From positions 2,325,894 to 2,389,893 of the forward strand of contig NZ_LT575483.1 of NCBI RefSeq assembly GCF_900086705.1: 64,000 nucleotides of DNA, read 5' to 3'. The notes below the pieces were generated by a model. The model had not been told where the DNA came from, made no database searches, and saw only the letters and a list, made by a program, of their open reading frames with translations. This stretch comes from Massilibacillus massiliensis (lineage in GTDB: Bacteria > Bacillota > Negativicutes > FLKF01). Of the stretch, positions 52,005 to 60,933 are shown one piece after another; the first letter of the stretch is position 1, and each line of letters opens with the position of its first letter. Position numbers and translations under genes: made by a program.

Positions 52005-53351
52005 ATGGGAATTACAAAACGTTTGGGCGAAATGCCGCTAAGCAGCTGGCATTGGCGTCTTCTGGCAATTATTTCAGTGGGCTGGGCCTTTGATGCAATG
52101 GACACAGGTATTGTTTCTTTTGTATTACCTAAATTAATGGGATTGTGGAATCTCAGCGGTGCACAAGTTGGCTTTATTGGCAGTGTTGGCCTTATCGGTA
52201 TGGCAGTCGGGGCTGCATTAGCTGGTTCTTTGGCCGATTCTATGGGGAGAAAGAAGCTGTTAGCGGTTACGATGCTAATCTATGGATTAGGAACAGGTGG
52301 CTGTGGATTGGCATGGAATTATGAATCGCTATTGTTCTTTCGCTTTGTGGTAGGATTTGGCCTTGGCGGTCAGGTACCTGTCGCTGTGACGCTCATGAGT
52401 GAATACTCACCGGATAAATATCGGGGACGTATGATCGTGCTTTTAGAAAGTTCATGGGCAATTGGCTGGCTTGTGGCAGCAGTTATTTCCTATTTGGTGA
52501 TTCCGAAATATGGCTGGCAGTTGGCTTTCTTTATCGGTGCTTTCCCGGCAGTATGGGTAATCTACGTTTGGAAAGTCATCCCTGAATCCGCACTTTATTT
52601 GGTGAAGAAGGGCAGATTGCAGGAAGCGCATGAAATTGTGTGTGAGATCGAACGTTCAGCAGGCATTCCTTGCGGTGCAATGCCGACGACGGTAGACAAT
52701 ACCGCGCAGAAGAAGACCTCGTTCGCGTTTACGCAATTATTTTCCGGTATTTATTTAAAAAAGACGATTTGTTTATGGATTCTTTGGTTTGGTCTGGTCT
52801 TCTCCTATTATGGAATTTTCATGTGGCTGCCGACTTTATTGGTTAAAGCGGGACATAGCATGGTGCAATCTTTTTCTTTTGTTATGTGGATGACCCTTGC
52901 ACAAATTCCGGGTTATTTTACTGCGGCAATGTTGGTGGATAAAATTGGGCGCAAACCGACGTTATCCTCGTTTTTGATCTTATGTGCGGTTACAGCCTAC
53001 TTTTTTGGACATGCGACAACTTGGAATGAAATCTTATTTTGGGGTTGCTTGATGTCATTTTTCAATCTTGGGGCTTGGGGATTAATGTATACGTATACAC
53101 CGGAAATGTATCCGACAGAGGCACGTGCTTCAGGTACTGGATGGGCTGGTGCCTGCGGACGAATTGGTGGTATGCTGGCGCCAATGGTAGTTGGCATGAT
53201 GTTTACCGGACCGGATAAGTTTTCGTTGGTATTTGCGATGTTTACGGGAGTGTTAGTCATCATTGGGCTCAATGTTTTGATATTAGGTGAAGAAACGATG
53301 CATAAATCGTTGGAAGAACCGGTTGAGGCGAAGAAGGCTGAGGTTATTTAA
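52005..53351 (+). CDS. MFS carrier, aromatic acid/niacin family (second copy)
   Basis: 448 residues, twelve membrane segments. WAFDAMDTGIVSFVLPKL, GSLADSMGRKKLLAV and MWLPTLLVKAGHSMVQSF closely parallel the carrier at 44563, so these are paralogues. One may import nicotinate and the other a related pyridine or an intermediate. It is 32 bases after the UPF0280 gene and directly before the chemoreceptor-like gene. Confidence 0.88.
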   Translation: MGITKRLGEMPLSSWHWRLLAIISVGWAFDAMDTGIVSFVLPKLMGLWNLSGAQVGFIGSVGLIGMAVGAALAGSLADSMGRKKLLAVTMLIYGLGTGGCGLAWNYESLLFFRFVVGFGLGGQVPVAVTLMSEYSPDKYRGRMIVLLESSWAIGWLVAAVISYLVIPKYGWQLAFFIGAFPAVWVIYVWKVIPESALYLVKKGRLQEAHEIVCEIERSAGIPCGAMPTTVDNTAQKKTSFAFTQLFSGIYLKKTICLWILWFGLVFSYYGIFMWLPTLLVKAGHSMVQSFSFVMWMTLAQIPGYFTAAMLVDKIGRKPTLSSFLILCAVTAYFFGHATTWNEILFWGCLMSFFNLGAWGLMYTYTPEMYPTEARASGTGWAGACGRIGGMLAPMVVGMMFTGPDKFSLVFAMFTGVLVIIGLNVLILGEETMHKSLEEPVEAKKAEVI

Positions 53352-53369
53352 GTGGAAGAGGAAAATCGT

Positions 53370-54191
53370 ATGTATCAAGCTTATCAGGTTATACTTCCAA
53401 CCTTGCATGCGCTGCATAATGAACGATGTGGTCTGACGCTGACAGATTTAGATAAAATCATGTTGTATCTCCCCTCAAAAACACTGGATTTAAAGTGTAA
53501 GGCAGGAGATCTGCTGGCAACTGGGAGCGGGATATATCGGGCAGTTCATGAGAAAAAACGAATTACAGCACATGTGGATAAGGCCTTGTATGGTGTCCCG
53601 TACATTTCGATGGCGATGCCAATCAGAGGCTTAGATGGCAAGGTAATTGGCTCTATTGCGATTACGCAGTCTGTTGAGCTTGAGGATATGCTTAGACAAA
53701 TGGCCGAGTCTTTGACGGAAAGTATGGATGGATTGGTGAAAACGACCGAGAAAATTTCTGCGCAGACAATGCAAATGTCAGAGGTCAGTTTTGGGTTGAC
53801 TAAAGCTGCCCAAAATGCGGAGATGCGGATTGGTCAAACGGATCAGGTTGTAGATTTTATTCGTGGAATTGCCAGTCAGACCAATCTACTTGGGCTAAAT
53901 GCTTCAATTGAAGCGGCGCGGGTCGGTGAACATGGAAGAGGCTTTAGTGTGGTAGCAGAAGAAATAAGAAAACTGGCATTAGATAGCGGTAATTCTATAA
54001 AAGATATCGCGGCGGCTTTAACGCATATTAAAGGCGAAAGCAGTGGAGTATCGGCTAAATCAACGGAACTTCAGGAGAAGATAAAAGAAATTGGTGAAGC
54101 TGCTAAAGGTGTTGCCAGCATTGCACAGCAGGTTAGTAGTGCAGTACAGCAAATGAATGCTGCGGCAGATCATTTATTTAAAGATGTATAA
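53370..54191 (+). CDS. Soluble chemoreceptor-like protein at the end of the nicotinate operon
   Basis: 273 residues from ATG 53370 (AAGAGG eight bases upstream; GTG 53352 is possible). No membrane segments. Residues 1-115 form a small ligand-binding-like domain ending [17 protein letters not shown], then an MCP signalling domain with tip [21 protein letters not shown]. Found at the end of the operon, it may couple pyridine or metabolite level to chemotaxis. Confidence 0.8.
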   Translation: MYQAYQVILPTLHALHNERCGLTLTDLDKIMLYLPSKTLDLKCKAGDLLATGSGIYRAVHEKKRITAHVDKALYGVPYISMAMPIRGLDGKVIGSIAITQSVELEDMLRQMAESLTESMDGLVKTTEKISAQTMQMSEVSFGLTKAAQNAEMRIGQTDQVVDFIRGIASQTNLLGLNASIEAARVGEHGRGFSVVAEEIRKLALDSGNSIKDIAAALTHIKGESSGVSAKSTELQEKIKEIGEAAKGVASIAQQVSSAVQQMNAAADHLFKDV

Positions 54192-54234
54192 AACAAGAGA
54201 CATTTCACATTGCTATTGTGAAATGTCTCTTGTT
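54192..54234 (+). terminator. Hairpin after operon B
   Basis: AACAAGAGACATTTCACA pairs exactly with TGTGAAATGTCTCTTGTT (54217-54234). The following T tract is weak (TGATGTATATAAAATT), but position fits the end of operon B. Confidence 0.65.
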
Positions 54235-54333
54235 GATGTATATAAAATTGGTGCTATTTATTCACTGTTTCGTTGTCTTTTTTGATGTATAATGAAATAA
54301 GTAATGATTGTTGCAATATAGGAGGTAACGATG

Positions 54334-55014
54334 ATGACAAATATATTACTTGTAGGTGGCGGTAGTACTTGTGCCGGTTTTTTGGAATTGATACAAAATG
54401 TTACGGATATAAAAATCATCGGTGTAGTTGATCTGAAAACAGATGCATTGGGTATTAAAATAGCGAATAAATTGGGGATTAGAACGTTTCAAGATATAAA
54501 AGATGCAGTGAATGTGAAGGGAATTGATGTTGTAATTAACATTACGGGCAATCCTAATGTTAACAAATTCATTGAGGAACATAAACCTGAACAAGTGAAA
54601 TTAGTAGATTCTTTTATCACCTCCATGTTATATCATCTAATAAAATCTCAGATGATATTGGCAAGTGAATTAAAGGATAAAGTGGGCGTCCTATCAGAGG
54701 CAGTAACAGAAGCAAAAATGCATATTAACAAAACACATGAAGTGATTGGCTTTATCAATAAGGTTTCGCAGCAGACAAATCTTTTGGGATTAAATGCGGC
54801 AATTGAAGCGGCTCGTGCTGGTGAACAGGGAAAAGGATTTTCTGTCGTAGCCAATGAAGTCCGTAAACTAGCCGACGATAGTGTTGAAGCAACAGAGAGA
54901 ATAAGTGCTATTTTAAATAGCATAGAAACTTCTATGCAAGCAATTGTTTCAGGAATAGCAGAAACGGCCACTGTTGCTGAGCGCAATATTAGCGGTGAAG
55001 CGCTAAAAAGCTAG
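54334..55014 (+). CDS. Rossmann-domain/MCP signalling fusion
   Basis: 226 residues from ATG 54334, AGGAGG eight bases upstream. Residues 1-100 are a nucleotide-binding Rossmann domain ([46 protein letters not shown]). Residues 125-226 are the MCP hairpin tip with [23 protein letters not shown]. No membrane segment or adaptation helices of normal length. It may report NAD(H) or another dinucleotide state to the chemotaxis array. Confidence 0.8.
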   Translation: MTNILLVGGGSTCAGFLELIQNVTDIKIIGVVDLKTDALGIKIANKLGIRTFQDIKDAVNVKGIDVVINITGNPNVNKFIEEHKPEQVKLVDSFITSMLYHLIKSQMILASELKDKVGVLSEAVTEAKMHINKTHEVIGFINKVSQQTNLLGLNAAIEAARAGEQGKGFSVVANEVRKLADDSVEATERISAILNSIETSMQAIVSGIAETATVAERNISGEALKS

Positions 55015-55040
55015 ATGCATCGAAGTCTACATAAAAAATA

Positions 55041-55084
55041 AAAGAGCCTTGCAATCTTCATTAAAGAGATGTGCAGGGCTTTTG
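55041..55084. terminator. Bidirectional terminator
   Basis: AAAAGAGCCTTGCA pairs imperfectly with TGCAGGGCTTTT, A and T tracts outside. It lies between the fusion gene and the convergent Lrp gene. Confidence 0.7.
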
Positions 55085-55088
55085 TTCA

Positions 55089-55535
55089 TCATTCTGGAAT
55101 TACGGAAGGATTATCTGTAATTGTTGATAAGATAACAATGGTTTGCGTTTTCACGATGCCGGGCTGATTTTTAATTCGGGTTAGTAATGCTTCTAAAGTA
55201 TGTGTGTTTTCCGTTAATATTTTCAATGAATAGTCAAAATCGCCGGTAATATAGAAACATTCTTTGATTTCAGTTTCGTTCTTGACAAAGTGCGCAAAGG
55301 CATCGCTGTGACTTGGGTTTTCAAATCGAACAAACATGAGCGCCATGAGATGTTTATTTAACATTGTAGGATCCAAGATAACCGTATATTGCTTGATTAC
55401 GCCAGATGCTTCAAGCTTTTTTAACCGCTCACTAATCGCTGGCATTGACAGCGATATTTCTGAACTTAAATCAGAGATTGTCATGCGAGCATTTTTTTGT
55501 AGATTTTGTAGTATTTTTTTATCAATATCATCCAT
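55089..55535 (-). CDS. Lrp/AsnC-family regulator
   Basis: 148 residues. N-terminal HTH KKILQNLQKNARMTISDLSSEISLSMPAISERLKKLEASGVI and a C-terminal RAM effector domain (FVRFENPSHSDAF, CFYITGDFDYSLKI). It binds an amino acid or other small effector. Divergent from spoVD by 226 bases; target not evident. Confidence 0.92.
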   Translation of the reverse strand: MDDIDKKILQNLQKNARMTISDLSSEISLSMPAISERLKKLEASGVIKQYTVILDPTMLNKHLMALMFVRFENPSHSDAFAHFVKNETEIKECFYITGDFDYSLKILTENTHTLEALLTRIKNQPGIVKTQTIVILSTITDNPSVIPE

Positions 55536-55761
55536 CTAATCACCACCAATCTGACTACAGAATTTTCTATATGTTCTTATTATAACAGGCAAATGAATTT
55601 CTGTAAGTGTTTTCATGCGGAATATTTAAAAATATATGTTAAAAAATGTTTGGAATGTCATTTTCAAAGAGGATTTGTTTTAGCAGTTAAAGGAGAAATG
55701 TACAATCTTACAGAATATATTTAGCTGGATTAATTTTAAATGTTTTTAGGAGTGGTTTATA

Positions 55762-57729
55762 ATGGCTGCAAAGATGCGGGTAAATGTGCAGCGACGAATT
55801 GCTATCTTTATATCATGTATGCTGATTTTTATTATTGGATTATGTGGCAGAATTGCCTGGGTACAGCTGGTGCAGGGTGCTGAATTGCAGGCAAGAGCAG
55901 ATCATCAAGTCGAAGAGAGTAAAATATTGCAGTCGCCGCGCGGAACAATCTATGATCGGCAGGGCAAAGAACTTGCTGTGAGTATTTTGACAAAATCTTT
56001 ATATGTAGATCCCAGCCAAGTGAAAGATGCCGACGAATTAGCCAATGATCTTGCGCCTATACTTGGTATGTCAGTTGAGGCGATAAAAGAACGCATTGAT
56101 GTTGGCGGTGGGTTCGTCTGGTTGAAGCGAAAATTAGAACCAGATGTAGTTGCGAAAGTAAGGCAGCTGATCAACGATAAAAATCTAAATTGCTTAAATT
56201 TTGAAGAAGAGAGTAAACGATATTATCCCAATGATGTATTAGCAGCACAAGTGTTGGGCTTTGTTGGTACCGATGATATCGGCCTCGATGGGATTGAGCT
56301 GTTTGAAGATAAGCTGATTAAAGGCAAATCCGAAAAATATTATGTTATGACAGATAAAAATAATAAACCGATCTTTCATTCTGTTTTTTCCAATAAGTCT
56401 TTTGAAAAATGTAAAAATGTATATTTAACGATTGATAGTACGATTCAATTTATTGTGGAGCAAAATTTGGATAAAGCAATGCTTGAAACAAAGGCACGGG
56501 CGATTACGGCAATTGTGATGAATCCAAAGACCGGAGAAATTTTGGCCATGGCAAACAGGCCAACATTTAATCCAAATGAATTTCAAAAATATACACCGCA
56601 AGAATGGAAAAATCGGGCTGTTTCTTTTGTGTATGAACCCGGATCAACGTTTAAGGCGATTGTTGCGGCTGCCGCTTTACAGGAAGGCACAGTGCGGCCA
56701 CAGCAGATGTTTCATGTGCCTAATTATGTTATGGTATCAGGCCGTCGTATCCAGAATTGGAGCAATGAAAATTATGGAACGATTACTTTTACAGATATTA
56801 TTAAGAATTCTGTCAATACGGGTTTTGTACAAGTGGGTATGCAGTTAGGGGCAAAAAAACTAGACGAATATGTACATTCCTTTGGGTTTGGCAAAGTGAC
56901 CGATGTTGGCTTACCTGGTGAAGAAGTAGGGATTCTTTTCAATCCAAATGACATGCGAGATTCTGATTTAGCAACAATGTCTATCGGTCAAAGTATTGCA
57001 GTTACACCGATTCAGCTTGTCACTGCGATGTCGGCAATTGCCAATAAAGGAATGCTTCTAAAACCCTATATTTTAAAAGAGGTTCGTAATGCCGATACCT
57101 CTATTTTTGATGAAACTAGAGTTACGGAAGTCAGACAAGCAATTCCTGAAAAGACTGCGCTTGAATTAACCGGTATGCTCGAACAGGTTGTTTCTAGCGG
57201 TGGTGGCAGTAAAGCGTCGGTCAAAGGATATCGTATTGCCGGAAAAACAGGTACGGCAGAGAAAATACGTGATGATGGAAGTGGGTATCTGGCTGGGCAC
57301 TATATTGCATCTTTTTGCGGTTTTGCGCCAGTAGAAGATCCGCAGATTACAATTCTTATTATTATTGATGATCCGGTTGGGGTTTATTATGGCGGACAGA
57401 TTGCTGCACCGATTGCTGGACAAATTTTTGAACAAGTACTTCGGTATATGAATATTAAACCTTCATCAAATAATTTAGATTTGCAGGGGATGAAACAAAA
57501 TCAAAAAGCTGGAGAAATAGAGTTGGGGACTCCAATCGTTGTGCCACAAGATAAGGTACTAGTTCCTGATTTACAAGGGAAGAGTTTGCGCCAAGCCGCA
57601 GATGAACTTAAAGGAAGCGGCCTTGGTCTGGTACCGGAGGGAACGGGAATTGCGACTGAACAAAGTGTAGCGCCCAATAGTATTGTGGATCCAGGTACAG
57701 AAATTACGGTGTATTTTAAATCAAATTAA
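55762..57729 (+). CDS. spoVD: Class B penicillin-binding protein, SpoVD/FtsI type
   Basis: 655 residues. One N-terminal membrane anchor (about 12-32), PBP dimerisation domain (SPRGTIYDRQGKELAVS), transpeptidase with SxxK in PGSTFKAI (Ser about 295), SVN and GKTGTAEK, and one C-terminal PASTA domain (VLVPDLQGKSLRQAADEL). The single PASTA favours SpoVD, the spore-cortex transpeptidase, over FtsI, though division use cannot be excluded without the mra cluster nearby. Confidence 0.85.
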   Translation: MAAKMRVNVQRRIAIFISCMLIFIIGLCGRIAWVQLVQGAELQARADHQVEESKILQSPRGTIYDRQGKELAVSILTKSLYVDPSQVKDADELANDLAPILGMSVEAIKERIDVGGGFVWLKRKLEPDVVAKVRQLINDKNLNCLNFEEESKRYYPNDVLAAQVLGFVGTDDIGLDGIELFEDKLIKGKSEKYYVMTDKNNKPIFHSVFSNKSFEKCKNVYLTIDSTIQFIVEQNLDKAMLETKARAITAIVMNPKTGEILAMANRPTFNPNEFQKYTPQEWKNRAVSFVYEPGSTFKAIVAAAALQEGTVRPQQMFHVPNYVMVSGRRIQNWSNENYGTITFTDIIKNSVNTGFVQVGMQLGAKKLDEYVHSFGFGKVTDVGLPGEEVGILFNPNDMRDSDLATMSIGQSIAVTPIQLVTAMSAIANKGMLLKPYILKEVRNADTSIFDETRVTEVRQAIPEKTALELTGMLEQVVSSGGGSKASVKGYRIAGKTGTAEKIRDDGSGYLAGHYIASFCGFAPVEDPQITILIIIDDPVGVYYGGQIAAPIAGQIFEQVLRYMNIKPSSNNLDLQGMKQNQKAGEIELGTPIVVPQDKVLVPDLQGKSLRQAADELKGSGLGLVPEGTGIATEQSVAPNSIVDPGTEITVYFKSN

Positions 57730-57749
57730 GATCGCTATACATATATAGA

Positions 57750-57774
57750 GGGGGCGGCTAAATTAGCCGCCCCC
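57750..57774. terminator. GC-rich bidirectional hairpin
   Basis: GGGGGCGGCTA pairs with TAGCCGCCCCC around AAT. It separates spoVD from the convergent SASP gene. The T tract is short, so termination relies on the stable stem. Confidence 0.75.
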
Positions 57775-57793
57775 TTGTTGTAATACAGGTGAA

Positions 57794-58006
57794 CTATTGT
57801 TGGTTGTTACTCATGGATGATTCATACTGTTCGATCATTTTACGAACCATATGACCACCTACGCGACCGCAATCGGCAGACGTCATGGTGGACCAACCGT
57901 TTTGACGAACGGTGTCGGCAATACCTAATTCACTAGCAATTTCATACTTCATTTTATCAAGAGAGTTTTTCGCAGCAGGGTTTACAGGTTTGCTTGATCT
58001 CGACAT
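57794..58006 (-). CDS. Alpha/beta-type small acid-soluble spore protein
   Basis: 70 residues. KYEIASELG includes the site cut by the germination protease, and GWSTMTSADCGRVGGHMVRKMIEQYE is the DNA-binding half. It coats spore DNA and protects it from UV. A sigma-G-like promoter lies upstream. Direct evidence of spore formation. Confidence 0.95.
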   Translation of the reverse strand: MSRSSKPVNPAAKNSLDKMKYEIASELGIADTVRQNGWSTMTSADCGRVGGHMVRKMIEQYESSMSNNQQ

Positions 58007-58037
58007 GTTGTGTCACCTCCTTCTCGCGTTCTAAACC

Positions 58038-58067
58038 TATTATCTACAAAAAGTAACAAGATTATAC
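58038..58067 (-). promoter_or_regulatory. Sigma-G-like promoter of the SASP gene
   Basis: On the minus strand GTATA and GATAATA are separated by 18 bases, close to the forespore sigma-G pattern (GnATR, CATnnTA), about 30 bases before the SASP coding start. Confidence 0.5.
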
Positions 58068-58110
58068 TTGGCATATAATATGTAAATAGTGGGATTTTAG
58101 GAGGCTTGTA

Positions 58111-58131
58111 ATGAGAAAATTTTTCCATTGA
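58111..58131 (+). other. Six-codon minicistron MRKFFH
   Basis: ATG at 58111 has an excellent AGGAGG site yet stops after six codons. It lies 110 bases before the Spo0E-like gene. It may be a leader peptide or the relic of a truncated gene. Confidence 0.35.
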
Positions 58132-58240
58132 GCAGGGAAAAATAGTTTCATATCGAACTTAAAAAATACTATTATAAGATATTTAAACTTAAAAAATATT
58201 GTTATTTAGTGTAATGCAAGCGAAAATGTGAGGTGTAGAG

Positions 58241-58408
58241 ATGTCTGAATTAAAAAAGATTAGTCAAGATATTGAACGATTGCGTGAACAGTTGCATACG
58301 CTTGTATTAGAGAAAAAGGGGAAGTTTGTTGATGAGGAAGTAACCCGGTTAAGTCAACAACTCGACAAATTGATTGTTGCGTATGAAAAAATGAAGTTAA
58401 CAAAATAA
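58241..58408 (+). CDS. Spo0E-like aspartyl-phosphate phosphatase
   Basis: 55 residues: ISQDIERLREQLHTLVLEK and the signature LSQQLDKLIVAYEK, matching the S-x-x-L-D core of Spo0E/YisI/YnzD proteins. These remove phosphate from Spo0A~P and delay sporulation. Its ribosome site (GAGGTG) is good. Located between sporulation genes and alr. Confidence 0.85.
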   Translation: MSELKKISQDIERLREQLHTLVLEKKGKFVDEEVTRLSQQLDKLIVAYEKMKLTK

Positions 58409-58454
58409 AGGTTGAGAAAGTTTTTTAATTTATAAAAATGGGAGATGGAGTCAT

Positions 58455-59564
58455 ATGCCAAATCGTGCAGTTTGGGCACAAGTCGATTTAGCGGCAATTG
58501 CACATAATATGAAAGAGATTAAAAGCAAAGTGCAGGGGAATGCGAAAATTTGTGCCGTTGTCAAAGCGAATGCTTATGGACATGGTGTAGTCGCGGTTGC
58601 GAAAACTGCGATAGAAACTGGTGCTGATTATTTAGCGGTAGCGATTTTAAATGAAGCTTTAGAGCTTCGGCATGCAGGCTTTTTAGAGCCAATCTTGATT
58701 TTGGGTTTTACTCCGGCGGAACATGCAGATCAATTGGTGAGACATGATATCGAGCAGGCTGTGTTTACATTGGAGATGGCTGAGGCTTTATCAAAAGCAG
58801 CCGCTAATCAGCAGAAGACAGCAAAAGTGCATTTGAAAATTGATACAGGTATGCGGCGCATCGGAATTCGTCCCGATCAAGCTGGAGCATTTGCCGAAAA
58901 AATTCAATCCATGCCGAATCTTGAGATTGTAGGAATGTTTTCGCATTTTGCTACTGCTGATAGTGAAGACAAAGCATTTGCGCAAACGCAATTGGCTCGA
59001 TTTAAAACGGCAATTGCGCAGGTAGAAAGTAAAAAAATTCATATTCCAATCAAACATATTGCCAATAGTGCTGCGATACTAGAGATGCCGGAGGCTCATT
59101 TTGATATGGTTCGGGCCGGAATCATTTTATACGGTTTATGGCCGTCGGATGAAGTGAAACATAGTATTGATTTAAAACCTGCAATGCAGCTGAAAGCAAA
59201 AGTAGCTTATGTGAAAACGATGCCGTCTGATTGCGGCATCAGCTATGGACAGATTTTTAGAACACAGCGGGAAAGTAAAATTGCAACCTTGCCGATTGGG
59301 TATGCGGATGGATGGACACGGCTTTTAACGGGTAAAGTACGTGTAGAAATTCATAACAAATTGGTGCCGATTGTTGGGAAAATATGCATGGATCAATGTA
59401 TGGCTGATGTTACAGAGATTGCTGATGTACAAATAGGAGATGAAGTTATCTTATTTGGCAGTGAGCAAGTCTCAATCGATGATATTGCGAATCTGCTTGG
59501 CACGATTCATTATGAGATTGTCTGTATGGTAGGAAAGCGCGTACCGCGTGTGTATAAAAAATAA
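58455..59564 (+). CDS. alr: Alanine racemase
   Basis: 369 residues, usual length. PLP enzyme making D-alanine for peptidoglycan. Lysine motif AVVKANAYGHG, IDTGMRRIGI, the second catalytic residue Tyr in GISYGQ, and VGKICMDQCMADVT. Found near the SpoVD and Spo0E genes; could serve vegetative wall or spore. Confidence 0.95.
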   Translation: MPNRAVWAQVDLAAIAHNMKEIKSKVQGNAKICAVVKANAYGHGVVAVAKTAIETGADYLAVAILNEALELRHAGFLEPILILGFTPAEHADQLVRHDIEQAVFTLEMAEALSKAAANQQKTAKVHLKIDTGMRRIGIRPDQAGAFAEKIQSMPNLEIVGMFSHFATADSEDKAFAQTQLARFKTAIAQVESKKIHIPIKHIANSAAILEMPEAHFDMVRAGIILYGLWPSDEVKHSIDLKPAMQLKAKVAYVKTMPSDCGISYGQIFRTQRESKIATLPIGYADGWTRLLTGKVRVEIHNKLVPIVGKICMDQCMADVTEIADVQIGDEVILFGSEQVSIDDIANLLGTIHYEIVCMVGKRVPRVYKK

Positions 59565-59576
59565 TATTCTTTGAGT

Positions 59577-59610
59577 GAGCTGCCCTGTGCAATGTGGCAG
59601 CTCAAATTTT
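59577..59610. terminator. Terminator between convergent genes
   Basis: GAGCTGCC pairs with GGCAGCTC (59577-59584, 59596-59603), then AAATTTTTTATT. It closes alr and abuts the end of the minus-strand membrane gene. Confidence 0.82.
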
Positions 59611-60630
59611 TTATTTACTGAAAATTATTTTAAATAGAATCCAAAGTGTAGTATACCCGAAAATCGGGAAAGCGATTGCAATTAAATCTTTGAAGCCGAT
59701 TTGTATAAAAATCAAACTTGCTGTAATACTCACTAGTAAACAAATAGGATAAGAGAGCTTGAAAATACTTTTTAATTTTGTAGCGCATCCATATAAACAG
59801 CTTAATGAAGTAGTAAAGATACTGATCAAAAAAATGATGGTATAGAATAAAGAATGCATTTTTGTTTGAGTGCAAGCAATGGTTAGCATCGGGATTTCTG
59901 TGGTTAGGATGTCAGGATAGTGAATTAAAATTGTACATACAATTAAAAAAGCCAAAAAAGTAAGTAGAATACCGCCAATCAATGTGCCGAGTTTGCGCGC
60001 AGTTTCACTTGGCGTAGATTGACCAAGTGGAATGAGAATTGTCATGGCTAGTACGATGTTATAAGAAACATATAGAATGCAGGAAAGCAGCCAATGGGGG
60101 GCAGGTTGCAAAGAAAATTCTGCGGCAGTAGAAAAGATTGTAAAAAAATTTCCATGATAAGCAAGTGAGCTAAAGCTGACACTAAGAATGGCGAACGTTA
60201 AAAAGGGCGTAGCCAGTAAATTAATGATCGTGATGCCTTTAATCCCTTTTAAGGAAAGTACAGTAATTAGGACTGCTAGGATATAAGAGCCGTATGCATG
60301 TAAAGTGCTGGCGGCGGCAAGCATTATAACCAAAACAGTAAAGATAAAAAAAGAAATTGCCCCATCAAAAAATAGACCAAGCTTTTTTCCACATAATTTA
60401 TAAATAAGTTCTGGATAAGATGATAATTGATAGCGATAGCTGATCGATAATAAACGATAGCCAAGCCAAGCGAATAGGATCCCCGCAAATAAAATTCCAT
60501 ACAATCCAAAACTGCCATAGGTGATGAAAAATTGTAAAAGTTCCTGTCCGGAGGCAAAACCGGCACCAATAATTGTACCGGAGAAAGTCAACGCAATTTT
60601 TAATGTTTCTTTCACTGAGGTTCTTTGCAT
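59611..60630 (-). CDS. YkvI-family membrane protein
   Basis: 339 residues with ten or eleven membrane segments. The start FSGTIIGAGFASGQELLQFF is typical of YkvI-like proteins, distantly related to LeuT-type transporters (unwound Gly-rich first helix). Substrate unknown. A ribosome site (AGGAGG) precedes the start on the minus strand. Confidence 0.75.
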   Translation of the reverse strand: MQRTSVKETLKIALTFSGTIIGAGFASGQELLQFFITYGSFGLYGILFAGILFAWLGYRLLSISYRYQLSSYPELIYKLCGKKLGLFFDGAISFFIFTVLVIMLAAASTLHAYGSYILAVLITVLSLKGIKGITIINLLATPFLTFAILSVSFSSLAYHGNFFTIFSTAAEFSLQPAPHWLLSCILYVSYNIVLAMTILIPLGQSTPSETARKLGTLIGGILLTFLAFLIVCTILIHYPDILTTEIPMLTIACTQTKMHSLFYTIIFLISIFTTSLSCLYGCATKLKSIFKLSYPICLLVSITASLIFIQIGFKDLIAIAFPIFGYTTLWILFKIIFSK

Positions 60631-60823
60631 ACAATCCTCCTAACATCAATAAAAAAATTTAGGTTGATGAATTAGTTTTTATATGAAATAAAAAACTGGT
60701 TATATTAAAATTAGCAATGTATTAAAATGTATGTTTTTATAGTATGAGTGTAGACCATAAAATATATGTTAGAAGAAAGTTTTATAGGTATGATTATTTT
60801 TTGAAAATATTGATTGGCTTAGT

Positions 60824-60852
60824 TTGACAGGTTTTTGGTTAAAATATATAAT
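60824..60852 (+). promoter_or_regulatory. Consensus sigma-A promoter of serS
   Basis: TTGACA (60824-60829), 17-base spacer, TATAAT (60847-60852): a perfect vegetative promoter, about 80 bases before serS. The remainder of the 300-base gap, 60631-60823, shows only AT-rich sequence. Confidence 0.9.
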
Positions 60853-60933
60853 AAATTAGATAATGGATCAGTGAAAGATAAGATTTCAGAGCGTGGTGGA
60901 AGCCGTGTTTTTAATATGGAGGTTTGTAGAAAA

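Noticed and set aside
60880-60920. GTGGTGGAAGCCGTG before serS resembles a T-box antiterminator
   Set aside because: The consensus promoter leaves a leader of only about 75 bases, the match has an extra base, and there is no specifier stem or terminator.
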